Of a stretch of 64,000 bases of DNA, positions 33,537 through 43,220 are shown one piece after another. The stretch's first letter is position 1. Every line of letters begins with the position of its first letter. Source of the stretch: Candidatus Acidiferrum typicum (GTDB lineage Bacteria; Acidobacteriota; Terriglobia; Acidiferrales; UBA7541); the NCBI GenBank assembly GCA_025463055.1, contig JAOAPV010000064.1:62001-126000 (forward strand), given 5' to 3'. The notes beneath the pieces were generated by a model that was not told the DNA's origin, made no database searches, and saw only the letters and a program-made list of their open reading frames with translations. The translations under genes and the position numbers were made by a program.

Positions 33537-34177
33537 CTTCCGTCCTTGCGCTTGCGCACCTGATTCACGATTCTGCGTCGGGCGCGAAACAGACGGACCT
33601 TTACGGTATTTGCGTTCAGCTCCAGAATCTCGGCAATTTCTTCGATGGCGAAGCCCTCTACTTCTTTCAAAATAAGCATCATGCGGTCGCGTTCGTCCAA
33701 GCCCTCCAAGAGGAGCTCCACCTGCTGCTGGGCTTCGAGTTTGTCCGAAATGTCCTCGGCGTCGCTCGCAACCCTTTCGGCGGCGCCGAACTGCTGGGCC
33801 TGCTCTTCGCTGAGATCCGATTCATACAGAAGCGGCCTAACCTTCTTCTTTCTCAACAGATCCCAGCATTCGTTGACTGTAATCTTATACAGCCAAGTGC
33901 TAAAGGCGGCCCGTTGATCGAAACGCTTCAGCGAAAAGTACGCTTTGACAAAGACTTGCTGCGCGATATCCTCGACGTCTTCGCGGCGACGAAGGATCCC
34001 GCCGGCTACGGCAAAAACGCGATGCTGATGGCGCCGGACCAACTCCTCGAAGGCCTCCTTGTCTCCGCCTTGGGCGCGCCGAACCAGCTCCCGGTCATCC
34101 GGAGCGCCTGCCGCCTTGGCCGCCGGTTTCAGAACCGCGGTGGGGCCGAAAGGCTCTACTTTAGGGACGCGTGGCAT
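33533..34177 (-). CDS. ECF RNA polymerase sigma factor (RpoE-like)
   Basis: A 214-residue extracytoplasmic-function sigma factor with sigma-2 (ELVRRHQHRVFAVAGGILRRREDVEDIAQQVFVKAYFSLKRFDQRAAFSTWLYKITVNECWDLLRKKK) and sigma-4 (LLLEGLDERDRMMLILKEVEGFAIEEIAEILELNANTVKVRLFRARRRI). A 25-residue Pro/Ala-rich N-terminal leader precedes sigma-2. The order sigma, anti-sigma, Spy-like protein on one strand argues for an envelope stress regulon. The XRE gene is divergent, with 116 bases between them serving both promoters. Confidence 0.94.
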   Translation of the reverse strand: MPRVPKVEPFGPTAVLKPAAKAAGAPDDRELVRRAQGGDKEAFEELVRRHQHRVFAVAGGILRRREDVEDIAQQVFVKAYFSLKRFDQRAAFSTWLYKITVNECWDLLRKKKVRPLLYESDLSEEQAQQFGAAERVASDAEDISDKLEAQQQVELLLEGLDERDRMMLILKEVEGFAIEEIAEILELNANTVKVRLFRARRRIVNQVRKRKDGS

Positions 34178-34258
34178 GGCTTCCAGGTTACGCTCTCCTG
34201 AACCCGCGTTTCTGAGCCCGCACCATCTGTTTCATTTTCAGGTATGGCAACTTTATAC

Positions 34259-34295
34259 TTGCAGGGCCCTTAACTACATGCAATAATATCTGCAT
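34259..34295 (+). promoter_or_regulatory. Promoter and dyad of the XRE gene, possibly leaderless
   Basis: TTGCAG (34259-34264) and AATAAT (34282-34287) are 17 bases apart, so transcription would begin at about the ATG at 34294. ATGCA-N8-TGCAT (34278-34295) forms a dyad across the -10 box and the start codon, a natural place for self-repression by the XRE protein. Confidence 0.45.
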
Positions 34296-34665
34296 GATTA
34301 TTGGTGACCGCCTCCGCGCACTGCGTGAGGAAAAGAAACTCTCCCAGGGTGATATCGAAAAGCGTACGGGTTTGCTTCGCTGCTACATTTCCAGAGTAGA
34401 AAATGGCCATACAGTACCGGCCATCGAAACACTGGAGAAGATGGCCCGCGCTCTCGAATGCCCACTCTATCAACTGTTCTACGACGGCGAAGAGCCGCCC
34501 GTACTGCCAAACCTGCCCAAGCGAAAGTCTTCGGACGACATCGCGTGGGGCACGAGCGGCAAAGAGGCGCGCTTTCTCAACAAGCTTCGCAGGTTGTTGG
34601 GCAAGGCCGACGAAGAAGATCGTAAGCTCATTCTATACATGGCCCAGAAAATGGCCAACCGCTAG
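34294..34665 (+). CDS. XRE-family transcriptional regulator
   Basis: A 123-residue regulator with an N-terminal Cro/C1-type helix-turn-helix: MIIGDRLRALREEKKLSQGDIEKRTGLLRCYISRVENGHTVPAIETLEKMARALECPLYQLFYDGEE. The C-terminal half is helical and charged (GKEARFLNKLRRLLGKADEEDRKLILYMAQKMANR) and may mediate dimerisation. No ribosome site precedes the ATG, matching the predicted leaderless start. It is divergent from the ECF sigma operon and could regulate it or itself. Confidence 0.9.
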   Translation: MIIGDRLRALREEKKLSQGDIEKRTGLLRCYISRVENGHTVPAIETLEKMARALECPLYQLFYDGEEPPVLPNLPKRKSSDDIAWGTSGKEARFLNKLRRLLGKADEEDRKLILYMAQKMANR

Positions 34666-34851
34666 TTCCGGAAGCCTTCACTTCCTGGAATTGCCGGTTA
34701 GAATGACAAATCTCAAGAGGGCCGCGCCAACCCGCGCAGCGCGGCCTGATTCTGAGAATCCCTACCGGTATCCTCAAATAAGCCCTCGATCCTGACAAAA
34801 TCGCTTTTAAGTGCTTCCCCATTATTTCCTTAGCCGACCGCTTTCAGTTCC

Positions 34852-36462
34852 CTATTCCCACTCGATGGTGCCCGGCGGTTTTGAGCTGATGTCGTAAACA
34901 ACCCGCGTAACGCCGGGAACCTCATTAACGATGCGGGTGGAGATGCGCTCGAGAACGTCGCCGGGTAGGCGCACCCAGTCCGCAGTCATGGCATCTTCAG
35001 ATTCGACGACGCGCACTGCGATGGTGAGACCATAGGTGCGGTAATCGCCCATCACGCCGACGCTGCGCACGGGTAGAAGGACAGCGAAAGCCTGCCACAC
35101 CTTTTCATAGAGGCCGGCGCGGCGGATTTCGTCCACTACAACTGCATCCGCCTCGCGGAGAGTTACCAGACTTTCAGCATTTACCTCGCCAAGTACCCGT
35201 ACGGCTAAACCTGGGCCGGGAAACGGATGTTTCACTAATAGCTCGTTTGGCAGGCCGAGATCGCGACCGATTCTGCGGACTTCGTCCTTGAACAAGTCGC
35301 GCAACGGTTCAATGAGCGCGAAGGGCATTTTCTCCGGCAGCCCGCCTACATTGTGATGCGTTTTGATGGTCGCGGAGGGGCCTTTTACGGAGACGGATTC
35401 GATTACGTCCGGGTAGAGAGTTCCCTGCACTAAGTAGGCGATTTCGCCGTGGGCCTCGTTCTTTTGCAGCTCCATAGCTTGGTCCGCGAAGACGGAAATG
35501 AATTCCGCGCCGATTAGCTTGCGCTTGCGCTCGGGCTCGGTGACACCCTTTAGTTGAGAGAGGAAGCGCTCGGAAGCGTCGACACCGATCACGCGGAGGC
35601 CGAGGCGGTCGCGCAGCATTTCGAGCGTGTCTTCAAATTCATTTTTGCGCAGCAGTCCGGTATTGACGAAGATGTTGGTCAGGCGGTCGCCGATGGCGCG
35701 ATGCACGAGGACGGCGGCGACTGTGGAATCGACACCGCCACTTAGGGCGCAAATTACGCGGTGATTCCCTACTTTCGTTCGAATCGCTTCGGTGGTTTCT
35801 TCGATGAAGGCGGCGCCGCTCCACTTCTTTTCGGCCTTGCAGACGCGGAACAGGAAATTGCGAAGAATTTCGGTACCGCGGTCGGTGTGGCGCACTTCAG
35901 GGTGAAATTCGACAGCGTAAATTTTGCGCTGAGCGTCTTCCACGGCGGCGACGGCGTTTTGCGTGCGGCCTACGGTTCGAAAGCCAGGAGGCAGTCCGAC
36001 GACGTGATCGCCATGACTGTTCCAGATGCGCAGCGACTTGGGAAATTCCGCGAAGAGTTCGGATTTGTGATCGGTGTTTTCGATGTTCAGAACGGCGCTG
36101 CCGTATTCGCGGCGCTCGGCAGGCTCTACCTTTCCGCCGAGATGGTGGGTGAGCCATTGCATGCCGTAGCAGATTCCGAGCACTGGAATGCCGAGCGCGA
36201 GAACATTTACGTCACACTTGGGAGCTTGGGGATCGTAGACGGAGCTGGGGCCGCCGGACAAAACGATGCCGGAGGGTTCGAACTTGCGGATTTCGTCGAG
36301 CGTGGTGGTGCATGGGAGAACGGAGGAGAAGACTTGCTGTTCGCGTATGCGGCGGGCGATGAGCTGGGTGTATTGGCCGCCGAAGTCGAGAACGACTACG
36401 CCGCCGAGTTCGGAGTTGGGGCGTTGCTGCTGTGTTTGCTGCATTTGCGCTCCGCTGGACAT
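34852..36462 (-). CDS. guaA: GMP synthase (glutamine-hydrolysing)
   Basis: A 536-residue two-domain enzyme converting XMP, ATP and glutamine to GMP. The N-terminal class I amidotransferase shows [20 protein letters not shown], the nucleophile Cys in GICYGMQWL and the His/Glu pair in EFHPEVRHT; the synthetase domain has the P-loop [13 protein letters not shown] and the C-terminal dimerisation part ending in KPPGTIEWE. The start MSSGAQMQQ is chosen because GAGGAGG lies six bases upstream. It is separated from the upstream leuS by 177 bases containing hairpins. Confidence 0.96.
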   Translation of the reverse strand: MSSGAQMQQTQQQRPNSELGGVVVLDFGGQYTQLIARRIREQQVFSSVLPCTTTLDEIRKFEPSGIVLSGGPSSVYDPQAPKCDVNVLALGIPVLGICYGMQWLTHHLGGKVEPAERREYGSAVLNIENTDHKSELFAEFPKSLRIWNSHGDHVVGLPPGFRTVGRTQNAVAAVEDAQRKIYAVEFHPEVRHTDRGTEILRNFLFRVCKAEKKWSGAAFIEETTEAIRTKVGNHRVICALSGGVDSTVAAVLVHRAIGDRLTNIFVNTGLLRKNEFEDTLEMLRDRLGLRVIGVDASERFLSQLKGVTEPERKRKLIGAEFISVFADQAMELQKNEAHGEIAYLVQGTLYPDVIESVSVKGPSATIKTHHNVGGLPEKMPFALIEPLRDLFKDEVRRIGRDLGLPNELLVKHPFPGPGLAVRVLGEVNAESLVTLREADAVVVDEIRRAGLYEKVWQAFAVLLPVRSVGVMGDYRTYGLTIAVRVVESEDAMTADWVRLPGDVLERISTRIVNEVPGVTRVVYDISSKPPGTIEWE

Positions 36463-36542
36463 TGTCCTCCTCAGAAGCAAACTAAAAAACGAAGAACTTG
36501 GCGCCACCGGGCACGCCCCGATTAGTCCTACTTTAAACCCCC

Positions 36543-36563
36543 CAGGTCCACAAACCGGACCTG
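36543..36563. repeat. CAGGTCC hairpin in guaA-leuS spacer
   Basis: CAGGTCC and GGACCTG with a 7-base loop; part of the repeat-rich spacer between leuS and guaA. A similar CAGGTCC...CTGAGCCACAGG text occurs near 40775-40835. Confidence 0.4.
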
Positions 36564-36599
36564 AGCTACAGGTAGCAAAATTGGCGACCCTGCCAAGCT

Positions 36600-36622
36600 G
36601 GGGCGCAGCAGTGCTGCGCCCC
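36600..36622. repeat. GTAGGGGCGCAGC dispersed palindrome, copy 2
   Basis: GGGGCGCAGC-AGT-GCTGCGCCCC, a perfect 10-bp stem with a 3-base loop, 18 bases past the leuS stop. Same arms as at 21107-21152. It is not followed by a T-tract on the minus strand. Confidence 0.65.
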
Positions 36623-36639
36623 TACGTAGAACCTGAATT

Positions 36640-39132
36640 TTACGCGACAACTAGGTTCACCAGTTTATCGGGAATCACGATTTGTTTTACTACGCGCTTG
36701 CCGTTTATGTGTTGGGCTACGGCTGGCTCGGCTAGTGCCTTCGGGACCAAGTCGGCTTCGCCGAGTCCGGCGGCTACTCTCAGCCGGGCGCGCACGCGTC
36801 CGTTCACTTGCACGACGACTTCGACTTCTTCGTCGCGTGCTAGTTCGGGATCGAAATCGGGCCAAGGAACGGTCCAGAGGCCTTCGTTATGTCCGAGCAT
36901 TTCCCAGAGTTCTTCCGCGAGATGCGGAGTCATGGGCGCGAGCATGAGCATCAGGGTTTCGAGAATGTGCTTGGTGATTTCGGGCTGCACGCCTTTTTCC
37001 AGAGGCGCGTGGATTTCATTGTAAAGATCCATGATCAGGGCGATGGCGGAGTTGAAATGCCAGCGCGTTTCGATGTCCAGAGTGACGCGGCGGAGTGCCT
37101 GATGGGTTTTGCGGAGCAGCTTTTTTTCAACGTCCGAGGTTGAGGCCGGGATGCCACTTTTGACGTCGCGGAGTGACTCGGCCAGGCGATCGACCAGGCG
37201 AAAGACGCGATTGATGAAGCGCCATGCGCCTTCGATACTTTCTTCGCTCCACTCCAGGTCCTTTTCTGGGGGGGCGGCGAATAGCGTATAGAGGCGACCA
37301 GTATCGGCGCCGTATTTCTCGGCCATTTCCATGGCGCCGACGACGTTACCTTTCGATTTGGACATGGCCACGCCGCCCTTTTGCACCATGCCTTGCGTAA
37401 AGAGCCGAGCGATCGGTTCGTTGTGCTTTACGAGACCAATGTCGCGCATGACCTTGCACCAGAAACGGGAATAGAGCAGGTGCAGGATGGCGTGGGTGAT
37501 GCCGCCGATGTACTGATCGATCGGAAACCAGTAGGCGACCTTCGCGGGATCAAAAGGGGCTTTGTCGTTGTGAGGATCGCAGTAACGATAAAAATACCAA
37601 GAGGAATCGACGAAGGTATCCATCGTGTCCGTTTCGCGGCGCGCAGGACCGCCGCACTTTGGGCACGTGGTGTTCACAAATTCCGGAGTCGCAGCGAGCG
37701 GCGAGCCGCCTTCGCCGGTAAGCTTGGCATTTTCGGGCAGCACGACCGGAAGATCGTTGTCGGGGACAGGAACGATTCCATCTTTCGCGCAGTAGACTAC
37801 CGGGATGGGCGTGCCCCAATAGCGCTGGCGCGAGATACCCCAATCTCTGAGTCGAAACGTGGTTTCGCGCTGGCCAAAGCCCTTGGCTTGCGCGTGCGCG
37901 GACATGGCCAGGATGGCATCGTCAACGGACAGACCGTCATAGGGGCCCGAGTTAACGAGCTTGCCGCGCTGATGCTCCTCGAACGCCCCAGTCATTTTCT
38001 CCACAACTAGCGGCTCTTCATCGACAGGCTGCACGACAACGCGAATGGGCAGACCATACTTGCGGCAGAACTCGAAATCGCGCTGATCGTGCGCTGGAAC
38101 GGCCATGATGGCGCCCGTTCCATACTCCAACAGGACGAAGTTCCCTACCCAAATGGGAAGCTTCTCTTGATTAAAAGGATTTGTGGCATAGCGCCCGGTG
38201 AAGAAACCGACTTTTTCGGCGGTGGCGAGATCTTCCGCCTTCACCGACGCCTGGCGCATCTGGGCGAGCTTGGCTTCGGCATCTTTTTGCTCTGGCGAGC
38301 CGGCGATGAGCTTCTGCACCAGTGGATGCGTGGGCGCGAGAATGATTGCAGTGGCGCCGTAGATAGTATCAATGCGGGTGGTGAAGACTTCGATGGGATC
38401 GACGCCAGCGACATCCGCAACAGGAAATTTAACTCGCGCGCCGATCGATTTACCGATCCAGTTGCGCTGCATGGTGATAACGCGCTCCGGCCAGCCGCCT
38501 TCGAGCTCCTTCAGGTCCTCTAGGAGTTGGTCGGCATAATGCGTCGTCTTTAGGAACCACTGCTCAATTTCGCGGGATTCAACCAGCGTGTCTTCATGGC
38601 GCCAGCAATACCCGCCGTTGACGACTTGCTCGTTGGCCAGCACAGTGCAGCACTTGGGGCACCAGTTGACGCGGCTCTTTTTGCGATAGGCGAGGCCGCG
38701 TTCGAGCATGCGCAGGAAAAACCACTGGTTCCAGCGATAGTATTCCGGCTCGCAGGTGGAGATTTCGCGGCGCCAGTCGTAGCTGAAACCGAAGCGGCGC
38801 AGGACGCGCTGGAATTCGGCGATATTGTTATTGGTCCAGGCGCGCGGATGCGTCTTGTTCGCGATGGCGGCGTTTTCGGCGGGCAAGCCGAAAGCATCCC
38901 AGCCCATGGGATGAAGCACGTTGAATCCGCGCATGCGCTTGACGCGGGCCACCACGTCGCCAATCGTGTAGTTGCGCATGTGGCCCATGTGCAGGGTGCC
39001 GGAAGGATAGGGCAACATCTCCAGCGTGTAATATTTCGGTTTTGCGGGATCTACTTCCGTTTCGAAGACGCGCGCTTCGGCCCAGCGCTTTTGCCATTTG
39101 GCTTCGATCTCTTGTGGGTTGTAATCGGCCAC
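36640..39132 (-). CDS. leuS: Leucyl-tRNA synthetase
   Basis: An 830-residue class I synthetase. HIGH-type motif in [15 protein letters not shown] near residue 40, zinc-like Cys pairs [10 protein letters not shown] and [13 protein letters not shown], an inserted editing domain ([23 protein letters not shown], and [16 protein letters not shown]), the KMSKS-type loop in [13 protein letters not shown], and the anticodon-binding helical end with the C-terminal tRNA-clamp LVNLVVA. Full length. The nfo gene ends six bases upstream, so the two are probably one transcript. Confidence 0.97.
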   Translation of the reverse strand: MADYNPQEIEAKWQKRWAEARVFETEVDPAKPKYYTLEMLPYPSGTLHMGHMRNYTIGDVVARVKRMRGFNVLHPMGWDAFGLPAENAAIANKTHPRAWTNNNIAEFQRVLRRFGFSYDWRREISTCEPEYYRWNQWFFLRMLERGLAYRKKSRVNWCPKCCTVLANEQVVNGGYCWRHEDTLVESREIEQWFLKTTHYADQLLEDLKELEGGWPERVITMQRNWIGKSIGARVKFPVADVAGVDPIEVFTTRIDTIYGATAIILAPTHPLVQKLIAGSPEQKDAEAKLAQMRQASVKAEDLATAEKVGFFTGRYATNPFNQEKLPIWVGNFVLLEYGTGAIMAVPAHDQRDFEFCRKYGLPIRVVVQPVDEEPLVVEKMTGAFEEHQRGKLVNSGPYDGLSVDDAILAMSAHAQAKGFGQRETTFRLRDWGISRQRYWGTPIPVVYCAKDGIVPVPDNDLPVVLPENAKLTGEGGSPLAATPEFVNTTCPKCGGPARRETDTMDTFVDSSWYFYRYCDPHNDKAPFDPAKVAYWFPIDQYIGGITHAILHLLYSRFWCKVMRDIGLVKHNEPIARLFTQGMVQKGGVAMSKSKGNVVGAMEMAEKYGADTGRLYTLFAAPPEKDLEWSEESIEGAWRFINRVFRLVDRLAESLRDVKSGIPASTSDVEKKLLRKTHQALRRVTLDIETRWHFNSAIALIMDLYNEIHAPLEKGVQPEITKHILETLMLMLAPMTPHLAEELWEMLGHNEGLWTVPWPDFDPELARDEEVEVVVQVNGRVRARLRVAAGLGEADLVPKALAEPAVAQHINGKRVVKQIVIPDKLVNLVVA

Positions 39133-39138
39133 GCCTGG

Positions 39139-40326
39139 CTATCCCTTTTTGCGTTTTGCTGGCTTCGCGGGTGATTTTCTTGGCGGCCTCGAACTGCGCC
39201 CGCCACGGTCGGCGGCCGCTACGGTTGCACGCATCTTACGGTCCCTCGCTTGACTAGCACTCTTCTGGGATTTTACTTGCTGCGCTACCTTTTTCTTGGC
39301 AGCGGCGGTTAGCATCGAGAAGCCTTTTGCAGCTTCGGGGGCTTGGTCCTTCAGGCCGGCAAATTCCCAGAGCGCGGCAACATTGCGGCGGTCGTCGCCG
39401 GGATCGTCGATTGGTGTCTCGGCCAGGAATGCACGGCCGATGAGGCCTTCGGGTGCGGCGGAGCTGAGACGCGGATGGGTGAGAAAACGGCGAAACGCTT
39501 CCTGGCCGATTTTGCCCTTGCCGATGTGCTCGTGGCGATCCACACGGCCGCCGAGCGGAATTTTGGAGTCGTTGATGTGAAAGACTGGGACGCACTCGAG
39601 GTCAATGGCCCGGTCAATCAGTTCGAGTGTGGAGGCAAGACCGGCTTCGCTCTTGATGTCGTAGCCCGCAGCAAAAAGATGCGCGGTGTCGATGCACGCG
39701 CCGACTTGAAGATTTCTCAGTGCGTGCAACACCTCGCCGAGTTCTTCCAAGCGCGCGCCGAGTGCGGTGCCCATGCCTGCGGTGTTTTCCAGCAGGATGC
39801 GAAGCGAAGTAGGCGGGAGATTTTTTGCGGCCTGCTTGACCGATTCCACCGCGAGCCGCGCGGCTTGGTCGGGCCTGCAATCGCCGCACGCGCCGGGATG
39901 CACGACCACGAAATCCGCGCCAAGCGCGATACCACGAACGAGCTCGTCGTGAAAGGCCTGAATCGAGCGGGTGCGCAGCATGGGTTGCTGTGCCGCTAGA
40001 TTGATCAAATAATTTGCATGGATGACGAGAGGGCCCAGGCCGAGGGCTGCTCGGCGGGCGCGAAACGCAGCGCCATCCACTTCGGTTACGCGTGACGGAC
40101 CGCCAGCCCACATGCGCGGGTTGGTCGAGAAAATTTGCAAAGCGTTGCAACCGAGCTTGTGCGCCGACTCCAGCGCGTTGAGGTGGCCGCCCGCGATAGA
40201 GGTGTGAATCCCGATGCGCATGCTGCCGTCCATCCAGTTCGGCGGCGCGGGCTCGGGTTCAGGTTCGGGGCGGTACTCGTCTTCCGGGTCGAATTCGATG
40301 ACGTTTGTGAGGGGCTGTTCAGGCAT
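39139..40326 (-). CDS. nfo: Deoxyribonuclease IV (AP endonuclease) with extra tails
   Basis: A TIM-barrel endonuclease IV that nicks DNA at abasic sites using three zinc ions. Core motifs are intact: RIGIHTSIAGGH, QIFSTNPRMW, FVVVHPGACGD, ILLENTAGMG, ACIDTAHLFAAGYD, VFHINDSKIPLGGRVDRHEHIGKG and FLAETPIDDPG. At 395 residues it is about 110 longer than E. coli Nfo: the N-terminus has an acidic PEPEPEPAPP extension and the C-terminus a 55-residue Lys/Arg/Ala tail (SQARDRKMRATVAAADRGGRSS..). The basic tail may increase DNA affinity. The ATG at 40326 is used rather than the TTG two codons earlier. Confidence 0.92.
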   Translation of the reverse strand: MPEQPLTNVIEFDPEDEYRPEPEPEPAPPNWMDGSMRIGIHTSIAGGHLNALESAHKLGCNALQIFSTNPRMWAGGPSRVTEVDGAAFRARRAALGLGPLVIHANYLINLAAQQPMLRTRSIQAFHDELVRGIALGADFVVVHPGACGDCRPDQAARLAVESVKQAAKNLPPTSLRILLENTAGMGTALGARLEELGEVLHALRNLQVGACIDTAHLFAAGYDIKSEAGLASTLELIDRAIDLECVPVFHINDSKIPLGGRVDRHEHIGKGKIGQEAFRRFLTHPRLSSAAPEGLIGRAFLAETPIDDPGDDRRNVAALWEFAGLKDQAPEAAKGFSMLTAAAKKKVAQQVKSQKSASQARDRKMRATVAAADRGGRSSRPPRKSPAKPAKRKKG

Positions 40327-40398
40327 TCCCAATGAGAATTTCTGCTCCGTACTAAACTCACTATTCTAGCATACAGGGCGAATGGGCGCGTTTTTGCG

Positions 40399-40762
40399 CA
40401 TTTAGGGGTAGTGGGTCAGCTCGAACTGGCGGTGTGTGGACGGTGGGGTAATTGGCTGGGCTGTTGGTGCATAATGCGGCTGAGGCACTGGCATGAAGTT
40501 AGGGATGAACTATACGCACTATGATTCAGGACAACTAGGGGTGGGCGTGTTTTTCGTTGCCTTTGCCATTACTGGGGCGATTCTCTTACTACCTGGAGCA
40601 GCGAAGTCATCTTCTGCCGTTCTGTACATACTCATCTTCGGTGGCTTGTTTGTGGGAGTTCCGGCAACGCTCGGTCTCGGAGTAATTCTGGCACAGCTCA
40701 AACTCCGGAAGAATCAGTACCGACGGGAAAAAACTTCAAACTGACCCACTACCCATTTAGGG
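40399..40762. mobile_element. 349-bp non-autonomous element with TIRs and target duplication
   Basis: Terminal inverted repeats GGGTAGTGGGTCAG (40406-40419) and its exact complement (40741-40754) extend with mismatches to about 20 bases (GAA conserved further in). Outside them ATTTAG is directly repeated (40400-40405 and 40755-40760), or CATTTAGGG if the boundary is drawn two bases inward, as expected of a target-site duplication. There is no transposase inside; the only ORF is the 83-residue membrane protein at 40493, whose stop codon is formed by the right inverted repeat. The transposase would have to act in trans from an IS with the same ends. Confidence 0.75.
40493..40744 (+). CDS. Small two-helix membrane protein carried by the mini-element
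   Basis: An 83-residue product with two hydrophobic helices, LGVGVFFVAFAITGAILLLPG and AVLYILIFGGLFVGVPATLGLGVILAQL, and a basic C-terminus (RKNQYRREKTSN). GAGG lies about nine bases before the ATG. The TGA is supplied by the right inverted repeat of the surrounding element, so the last codons were created by, or co-evolved with, the insertion. GC content is lower than the neighbours. Function unknown. Confidence 0.5.
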   Translation: MKLGMNYTHYDSGQLGVGVFFVAFAITGAILLLPGAAKSSSAVLYILIFGGLFVGVPATLGLGVILAQLKLRKNQYRREKTSN

Positions 40763-40954
40763 TTGAAAAAGCCTCAGGTCCAAAAAGCGACCCTTCGAAA
40801 CTCAGGGTAAGCCTGAGCCACAGGCTCTTGTGTCAACGTCGGTAGCGGGGCTAGCACCGTAAAAGCGGGAGCAAGACTGGCGCACTGCAAAATTTGCGGG
40901 GGTGCGGTGGGTAGCTTACAGTAGAGGTTTACCGAATCAGCTTAGGAGTAAGGG

Positions 40955-41983
40955 ATGCTCGTGGTAATGCAGTCGCATGCTTCGGAGGAGCAGGTGCGCG
41001 CGGTTTGCCAGCGCATCGAGAGTCTTGGGCTGAAGGCGCATCCGATTCCGGGAACGATTCGGACGGCTATAGGCATTACGGGTAACAAGGGCGCGGTTGA
41101 TTTGGGCGTGCTCGAGTCGCTGCCTGGCGTGATCGAGTGCATTCCGGTCAGCAAGCCGTACAAGTTGGTGAGCCGCGACGCGAAAGAGGAAGATAGCGTT
41201 CTGCGCATCCCGACGCCGTCGGGCGACGTGATCGTCGGTGGGGACAAAATTGCGCTAGTCGCGGGTCCGTGCGCGGTAGAAAGCGAAGAGCAGGTATTTG
41301 CGATCGCGGAGCGCGTGGTGAAGAGCGGCGTGCGGCTGTTTCGCGGCGGCGCTTACAAGCCACGCACTTCCCCGTATAGCTTTCAGGGCCTGGGCGAGCC
41401 GGGGCTGAAGATTTTGGCGAAAGTTCGTCAGAAATTTGGATTTGGGATTATCACCGAGGCTATCGATAACGAAAGCCTGGACCTGGTCGAGGAATACGCG
41501 GACGTGATCCAGATTGGCGCGCGGAATATGCAGAATTTTTCGCTGCTGAAGCGCGCTGGGCGAGCCAAGAAACCGGTGCTGCTGAAGCGCGGGATGTCCG
41601 CCACCCTGGATGAGTTTTTGATGGCGGCGGAATATGTGCTGTCCGAGGGAAATTACAACGTGATGCTTTGCGAGCGGGGCGTGCGCACGTTTGCGGATCA
41701 TTCGCGGAACACGCTGGATTTGACGATTGTGCCGGCGGTGAAGAAGCGCAGCCATTTGCCGATTCTGGTTGATCCATCGCATGGGACTGGGAAGCGGCAT
41801 AAGGTGCTGCCGCTTTCGCGGGCGGCGATTGCCGTGGGCGCAGACGGCTTGCTGGTCGAGGTGCATCACGAGCCGGACAAGGCGCTTTCGGACGGGATGC
41901 AATCGATTTTGCCGGAGGAATTTGCCGAGCTTACGGAAGAAGTGCGGCAGATTGCTGCGGTGCTGCACCGCCAGGTGAATTGA
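40955..41983 (+). CDS. aroF: 3-deoxy-7-phosphoheptulonate synthase with N-terminal regulatory domain
   Basis: A 342-residue type I-beta DAHP synthase, first enzyme of the shikimate pathway (PEP plus erythrose 4-phosphate). Residues 1-85 form the ferredoxin-like regulatory domain ([46 protein letters not shown]) through which Tyr or Phe feedback acts in Thermotoga-type enzymes. The barrel carries [62 protein letters not shown] and the metal-site [14 protein letters not shown] precedes the ATG. Monocistronic or leading the YncE-like gene. Confidence 0.95.
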   Translation: MLVVMQSHASEEQVRAVCQRIESLGLKAHPIPGTIRTAIGITGNKGAVDLGVLESLPGVIECIPVSKPYKLVSRDAKEEDSVLRIPTPSGDVIVGGDKIALVAGPCAVESEEQVFAIAERVVKSGVRLFRGGAYKPRTSPYSFQGLGEPGLKILAKVRQKFGFGIITEAIDNESLDLVEEYADVIQIGARNMQNFSLLKRAGRAKKPVLLKRGMSATLDEFLMAAEYVLSEGNYNVMLCERGVRTFADHSRNTLDLTIVPAVKKRSHLPILVDPSHGTGKRHKVLPLSRAAIAVGADGLLVEVHHEPDKALSDGMQSILPEEFAELTEEVRQIAAVLHRQVN

Positions 41984-41993
41984 TCTTTCGAGA

Positions 41994-42015
41994 GGACAGC
42001 CAAAAATGGCTGTCC
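41994..42015 (+). terminator. Hairpin after aroF
   Basis: GGACAGCC-AAAAAT-GGCTGTCC, an 8-bp perfect stem 10 bases past the aroF stop and ending a few bases before the start of the beta-propeller gene. There is no T-tract, so it may be an attenuator or mRNA-stabilising hairpin rather than a full terminator. Confidence 0.4.
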
Positions 42016-42021
42016 CACTGA

Positions 42022-43182
42022 TTGGCACAAAGACTCCTCTTGAAAAATCCATTTCGAAACGTGCGGGTAGTTTTATTGACGGCGGTGCTGCTGGTGGGCG
42101 CTGCGATTCTTTTGCTGCGTGAACAGCGAGCCTCGTTTTTGCGGCCGGGGTTGCGGCTGAACGCGTATGTCAGCACTGCGGATGGGAACGTATCGGTGGT
42201 CGATTTGGTGCGGCTGCGGGCGATTGCGCGGATTGCCGTGGGACCTGGGCTGTCCGGGATGCGCGAACATCCTACGCGCGCGGAAGTCTGGGGCGTCAGT
42301 TCACAGGGCGGATATGCTTGGGTGCTAAACGCGCGCGTGAATCAGATAGTGGCGCGCGTTCCCGTGGGCGCGATGCCGTTTGCCCTGGATTTTTCGGTGG
42401 ACGGCAATCGCGTGTACACCGCGGTTTCCGGGAGCGACGCCGTGGTGGCCATCGATTGCCAGACGCATGCCGTTGTGGCGCGCGGGCGCACGGGTCACGA
42501 ACCTGTGCTCGCGCGGGCGACTCCCAACGGGAAGAGCGTGCTGGTGGTGAACCGGCGCGATGCGTCGCTGGGAATTCATGACGCGGCCACGCTTTCGCTG
42601 CGCGGCAGCGTGGCGGTGGTGGCGCAACCGGAAGATGTCGCGGTGATGGCGGACAGCTCTGTGGCCTTTGTGTTGAGCCGGACGGAGCCGCGGCTTTCTG
42701 TCGTAGATTTGCGGCGCCGTGTGCTGCTGACGAACCTGCAGCTTGCCGGGAGGCCGTCGGAGATGCTGCTGAAGCCGGATGGGGGCGAGCTGTACGTGAT
42801 TTCACCGGAGGCGCACGGGCTGCAGGCGATCAATACTTGGACGCACGAGGTTGGCGATTACGTGCTGCTGGGGTCGGCTCCGACACACGGCGTGCTGTTT
42901 CCCGACGCCAGCGAGATGTTTGTGACGGACACCGCGGCGGGACGCGTGGCGCCGGTGGATATTTACAATCGTCGTGTGGGGCGGCCCATTTCCGCAGGCC
43001 AGACACCGGAGGCTTTGCGGTTCGATTCGAGCGATCCGGATGTGAAACCGAATTTGCTGCTGGTGGTGAATGAGGGCTCGGGCGATCTCTCCGTGATTGG
43101 GCTGCGCGGTGGTAGCGAGAGTTTGCTGACGATGATTGCAGTGGGAGAGCGACCGCGGGACCTGGCGGTTAAGCTTTTCTGA
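42022..43182 (+). CDS. YncE-like beta-propeller protein, membrane anchored
   Basis: A 386-residue protein with one N-terminal helix (VRVVLLTAVLLVGAAILLL) and then seven or so repeats of the lactonase/YVTN type: NAYVSTADGNVSVVDLVRLRAIARIAVGPG, AWVLNARVNQIVARVPVGAMPFALDFSVDGNRVYTAVSGSDAVVAIDCQ, and so on, ending in GDLSVIGLRGGSESLLTMIAVGERPRDLAVK. The blades should sit in the periplasm. The track's TTG start lacks a ribosome site; a second TTG six codons later is possible. Function is unknown; related proteins bind DNA or ligands or are structural. Confidence 0.8.
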   Translation: MAQRLLLKNPFRNVRVVLLTAVLLVGAAILLLREQRASFLRPGLRLNAYVSTADGNVSVVDLVRLRAIARIAVGPGLSGMREHPTRAEVWGVSSQGGYAWVLNARVNQIVARVPVGAMPFALDFSVDGNRVYTAVSGSDAVVAIDCQTHAVVARGRTGHEPVLARATPNGKSVLVVNRRDASLGIHDAATLSLRGSVAVVAQPEDVAVMADSSVAFVLSRTEPRLSVVDLRRRVLLTNLQLAGRPSEMLLKPDGGELYVISPEAHGLQAINTWTHEVGDYVLLGSAPTHGVLFPDASEMFVTDTAAGRVAPVDIYNRRVGRPISAGQTPEALRFDSSDPDVKPNLLLVVNEGSGDLSVIGLRGGSESLLTMIAVGERPRDLAVKLF

Positions 43183-43220
43183 GATCTCACTGCCTGTGAG
43201 TTGTGTTGAGGCGAAGCAGC

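Noticed and set aside
35761-36525. 254-residue plus-strand frame opposite guaA
   Set aside because: Antisense shadow of guaA.
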